The notes under the pieces were generated by a model. The model ran no database searches. It had not been told where the DNA came from and was given only the letters and a program-made list of their open reading frames with translations. Below, piece by piece: positions 7,055-9,223 of a DNA stretch of 9,223 bases. This stretch comes from Acidobacteriaceae bacterium (GTDB taxonomy: Bacteria; Acidobacteriota; Terriglobia; Terriglobales; Acidobacteriaceae), in assembly GCA_030044455.1 (NCBI GenBank), contig JASHVU010000688.1:1-9223 (forward strand). The letters are read 5' to 3'. Made by a program: the position numbers and the translations under genes. Position 1 is the stretch's first letter, and the number at the start of each line of letters is the position of its first letter.

Positions 7055-8102
7055 AACCAAGCTCATGATTCTCGCAGTCGGCTGGCTGGTGCTGATTACC
7101 GGTCTGCATGCCTGGCTCAATGTAAATTGGGCAGCGGTTCTCAATGAATACCGTCCACTCGATGAGCGTAAGATCACGGTTGCGTATCTGCCCGTAACTT
7201 GCCAGCTCACTTGCCCTGTGACCGACTACATCTCGAAATATTCGCTGTCGGGCGAAGAATTTATGCCGCGAATGTTTCAAGGGTTTCCTGAGATCAAGGA
7301 AGCGCTGATCTCGAATCGTGTTCAGGCTGCATTTCTTGTGGCGCCCATGGCGCTGGCGCTCAAGGCCCAGGGGGTTCCCATCAAAGTTGTCTATCTGGGA
7401 CACCGTTATGGGAGTGCTGTAGTTGTTCAGAAAAATGGACCCATTAAGACGGTCGCCGACTTGCGTGGACGTACGGTTGCCATTCCCAGCCGCTTCTCCG
7501 ATGAACGTCTCCTGCTATTTCGCGCCATGAAGGTGTGGGGTATCAAGCCTGGAGAAGTGAAGATGGTGGAGATGGCGCCGCCAGATGTTTCCGGCGCGCT
7601 GGCGGCTCACGCCATTGACGCGTTTGTTATGGGAGAGCCGTTTCCGTCGCAGGCGGAGATGGCCGGATATGGGCGCGTGCTTTTTCAGGCCCGGGATTAC
7701 TGGCCAGACTATATGTCGTGCATTCTGGTGGTGCGCCAGGACCTGATCGACCGTCGTCCCGATGTAGTGCAAGTGCTTGTCGACGGCATCGCCCGCTCCG
7801 GCCTGTGGCTTGATAAGAGCAAGCCTCACCGCGAGGATGCGGCCGATGTTGTGGGACGCCTCTACTACAATCAAAAACCGGCGCTGTTGCGCTGGGCGCT
7901 TACCAAGCCGATGGATCGGGTTGTCTACAGCCCTCTCGCTCCACGGAAAGCGGATTTCGACATGGTTCGCGACCTGATGATTGAAACCGGCGTGTTAAAA
8001 AAGAAACTCGATTTCAGCGAATACACCGATACGCGCTTTTCAGACAAGGCCAGCATTCTAACGCCCTGGCGATACGAACCCGGCACCGCTTCGGCAAAGT
8101 AA
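7044..8102 (+). CDS. NMT1/NrtA-like ABC importer substrate-binding protein with a CxxxC motif
   Basis: 352 residues from ATG 7044 (GGGGG at 7032-7036, seven bases ahead), overlapping the permease B end. An N-terminal hydrophobic segment (about 7-25) exports it; there is no lipobox and no clear cleavage site, so it may stay as a membrane anchor. The mature part begins ITVAYLPVTCQLTCPVTDYI (44-63) and has the family's pattern: LISNRVQAAFLVAPMALALKAQGVPIKVVYLG (about 88-119), the hinge VADLRGRTVAIPSRFSDE (137-154), and ALAAHAIDAFVMGEPFPSQAEMAGYGRVL (about 185-213). C53 and C57 lie in the loop where NrtA/TauA-type proteins contact ligand, and C226 lies in DYMSCILVV; these are the only three cysteines. 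This is suggestive of metal, thiol or disulfide chemistry but not proof. It is the last of four importer genes. Ligand unknown. Confidence 0.9.
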   Translation: MRLRTKLMILAVGWLVLITGLHAWLNVNWAAVLNEYRPLDERKITVAYLPVTCQLTCPVTDYISKYSLSGEEFMPRMFQGFPEIKEALISNRVQAAFLVAPMALALKAQGVPIKVVYLGHRYGSAVVVQKNGPIKTVADLRGRTVAIPSRFSDERLLLFRAMKVWGIKPGEVKMVEMAPPDVSGALAAHAIDAFVMGEPFPSQAEMAGYGRVLFQARDYWPDYMSCILVVRQDLIDRRPDVVQVLVDGIARSGLWLDKSKPHREDAADVVGRLYYNQKPALLRWALTKPMDRVVYSPLAPRKADFDMVRDLMIETGVLKKKLDFSEYTDTRFSDKASILTPWRYEPGTASAK

Positions 8103-8150
8103 ACCATAGCATTTTCACATTGGAGTTATTCGCCTGAGGAGGGCGCGACC

Positions 8151-8453
8151 ATGTTACGCAGAAGAGTTCTTCAGTTTTTGGCAATTTCCGGCGTAGGTGC
8201 GTTGGCCTTCGAAGCCAGAGGAAAGACAACGGCCAAGACCGTGATTTATCAGGTCAAAGGGTTCAGCTGCATTACCTGCGCGGTGGGATTAGATACTTTG
8301 CTCAGTAAGCAGAAGGGCATTCTGGCAAGTAAGTCGACTTATCCGGAGGGAAAGGTAACTGTTCAATTTGATCCGGATGCAATTAATGAGAGAACCATTG
8401 AGGGCTTTATTTCCGAAATGGGCTTTACAGTTGCTAGCCGGATGGCAGGTTGA
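8151..8453 (+). CDS. Small exported heavy-metal-associated (HMA, MerP-like) domain protein
   Basis: 100 residues. The N-terminus LRRRVLQFLAISGVGALAF looks like a signal peptide, possibly of the twin-arginine type because of the RRR before the hydrophobic run. The rest, about 30-98, is one HMA domain of beta-alpha-beta-beta-alpha-beta pattern: VIYQVKGFSCITCAVGLDTLL, then KVTVQFDPDAI and IEGFISEMGFTV. C40 and C43 form the metal-binding CxxC, with GFSCITC in place of the usual GMTCxxC. HMA domains bind Cu(I), Hg(II), Zn or similar soft metals. A strong AGGAGGG (8137-8143) lies seven bases before the ATG. It follows the binding-protein gene by 48 bases and precedes the DUF169 gene by 42, so it is probably in the operon. 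A single HMA domain, exported and without a mer operon, suggests a periplasmic metal carrier for the importer or DUF169 partner. Confidence 0.87.
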   Translation: MLRRRVLQFLAISGVGALAFEARGKTTAKTVIYQVKGFSCITCAVGLDTLLSKQKGILASKSTYPEGKVTVQFDPDAINERTIEGFISEMGFTVASRMAG

Positions 8454-8495
8454 CAGCGCGAAACGCGAAGTTTGGTGAGAGGCATTGGGAACACG

Positions 8496-9223
8496 ATGAT
8501 GCAAGATTATGCGGGAATCTCGACAGATATTGTGAGCGCTCTGAAGCTCAAGAATCCACCGATTGCAATCTGTTTTGCCGATTCAGTTCCTGATGGATTC
8601 GACGCTCCTGCCAATCGCGCTCCGGCGGGGTGCCATTTCTGGGAGGACGCGACGCACTCTTCGTTCGCAACCGCCGCAGCTGATCACTCTCTGTGCGCCA
8701 TCGGCGTGTATACGCACAATCTTGAGCCTTCTCCCGCACAGCAGGCCGACCTTATGGATGCCATTAAGGTGTTTGGGGAGCTGGGGTATGTGAGGCCTGA
8801 AGACCTGCCGCTGATTCCAGTCCTCCAATCGAAGCCGCAACACGTACTCTATTCTCCGCTTGCTTCGATGCCGCTGCCGCCCGACGTTGTGTTGCTGTTC
8901 TCAGATGCGGCGCAGACGCTGATTCTCTCTGAAGCGACGCAGCAGGTCGAAGGCGGCAATGCCCCTGCAATGGGGAGACCTGCGTGTGCGATTGTGCCAC
9001 AAGTGATGAATACGGGCAAAGCAGCAATGAGCCTCGGTTGCTGCGGAGCCCGCGCGTACCTTAGCCTGCTCACGGATTCAATCTCGATCTTTGCCTTTCC
9101 CGGCGCCCGCATTGAGGCCTATTCCGAAAGGATCGTGGCTCTGGCTTCAGCAAACGCAGTCCTGTCTAAATTTCATCGGATCCGGCTCGACGAAATTCAC
9201 GCCGGACGCAATCCAACCATCCA
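8496..9223 (+). CDS. DUF169 family protein, C-terminal end beyond the right edge
   Basis: 242 residues are visible with no stop before the window ends. The sequence fits the uncharacterised DUF169 family: start LKLKNPPIAICFADSVPDGF (16-35), then APAGCHFWEDA (42-52) and HSLCAIGVYTHNL (64-76), the PLASMPLPPDVVLLF block (121-135), and RPACAIVPQV (161-170) followed by MSLGCCGARAYL (178-189). Cysteines are at 26, 46, 67, 164, 182 and 183; several sit in the conserved blocks and could bind a metal, an iron-sulfur centre or haem. No signal peptide is seen, so it is probably cytoplasmic. DUF169 has no established function. Start: ATG 8496 with GGGA (8487-8490) five bases ahead; GTG 8475 and ATG 8499 are alternatives. 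Family members are usually about this long, so only a little is missing. Last visible gene of the importer operon. Confidence 0.8.
   Translation, partial: MMQDYAGISTDIVSALKLKNPPIAICFADSVPDGFDAPANRAPAGCHFWEDATHSSFATAAADHSLCAIGVYTHNLEPSPAQQADLMDAIKVFGELGYVRPEDLPLIPVLQSKPQHVLYSPLASMPLPPDVVLLFSDAAQTLILSEATQQVEGGNAPAMGRPACAIVPQVMNTGKAAMSLGCCGARAYLSLLTDSISIFAFPGARIEAYSERIVALASANAVLSKFHRIRLDEIHAGRNPTI

Noticed and set aside
4729..8102. Assignment as a named importer (nitrate, taurine, sulfonate or thiamine precursor)
   Set aside because: Family membership is clear but no residue pattern I can read fixes the ligand, and the HMA/DUF169 neighbours do not match those known systems.
8151..8453. Mercury-resistance MerP
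   Set aside because: There is no MerT, MerA or MerR nearby and the metal motif is GFSCITC rather than the usual GMTCxxC; a general HMA call is safer.

Overview
The window looks like a fragment of an Acidobacteriota chromosome. This rests mainly on the large minus-strand gene at the left edge, which encodes an Oar-like TonB-dependent receptor with an N-terminal carboxypeptidase-regulatory-like domain, a family strongly expanded in that phylum. Base composition is moderately GC-rich and even, and coding density is high. I see no RNA gene, insertion sequence, CRISPR array or integrase. The taxonomic call is an inference from protein style, not from a marker gene.

Layout: (1) 1-2046, minus strand: the receptor, cut by the left edge (682 residues visible). 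(2) 2047-2396: a 350-base non-coding stretch with small hairpins, holding the receptor leader and the end of the next transcript. (3) 2397-4539, minus strand: a two-gene unit made of an FAD-dependent oxidoreductase of the flavin-halogenase/geranylgeranyl-reductase superfamily and, 19 bases after its stop, an alpha/beta hydrolase whose nucleophile-elbow residue is Asp. (4) 4540-4728: a divergent control region with two inverted repeats. (5) 4729-9223, plus strand: a tightly packed operon of permease A, ATPase, permease B and substrate-binding protein, forming a complete NitT/TauT-type ABC importer. It continues into a small exported heavy-metal-associated (HMA) protein with a CxxC motif and a DUF169 protein cut by the right edge (242 residues visible).

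Working model (inference): the ABC importer brings a small ligand across the inner membrane, and the downstream HMA and DUF169 proteins, both cysteine-bearing, handle a metal or thiol-linked function connected with it. The binding protein carries its own unusual CxxxC motif near its N-terminus, which fits this idea. The divergent flavoenzyme/hydrolase pair shares the control region and may act on a related compound. The nearby outer-membrane receptor could be the entry port. None of the substrates can be read from the sequence. The combination of importer, HMA, DUF169 and flavoenzyme/hydrolase is the part of this window most likely to be an undescribed system.
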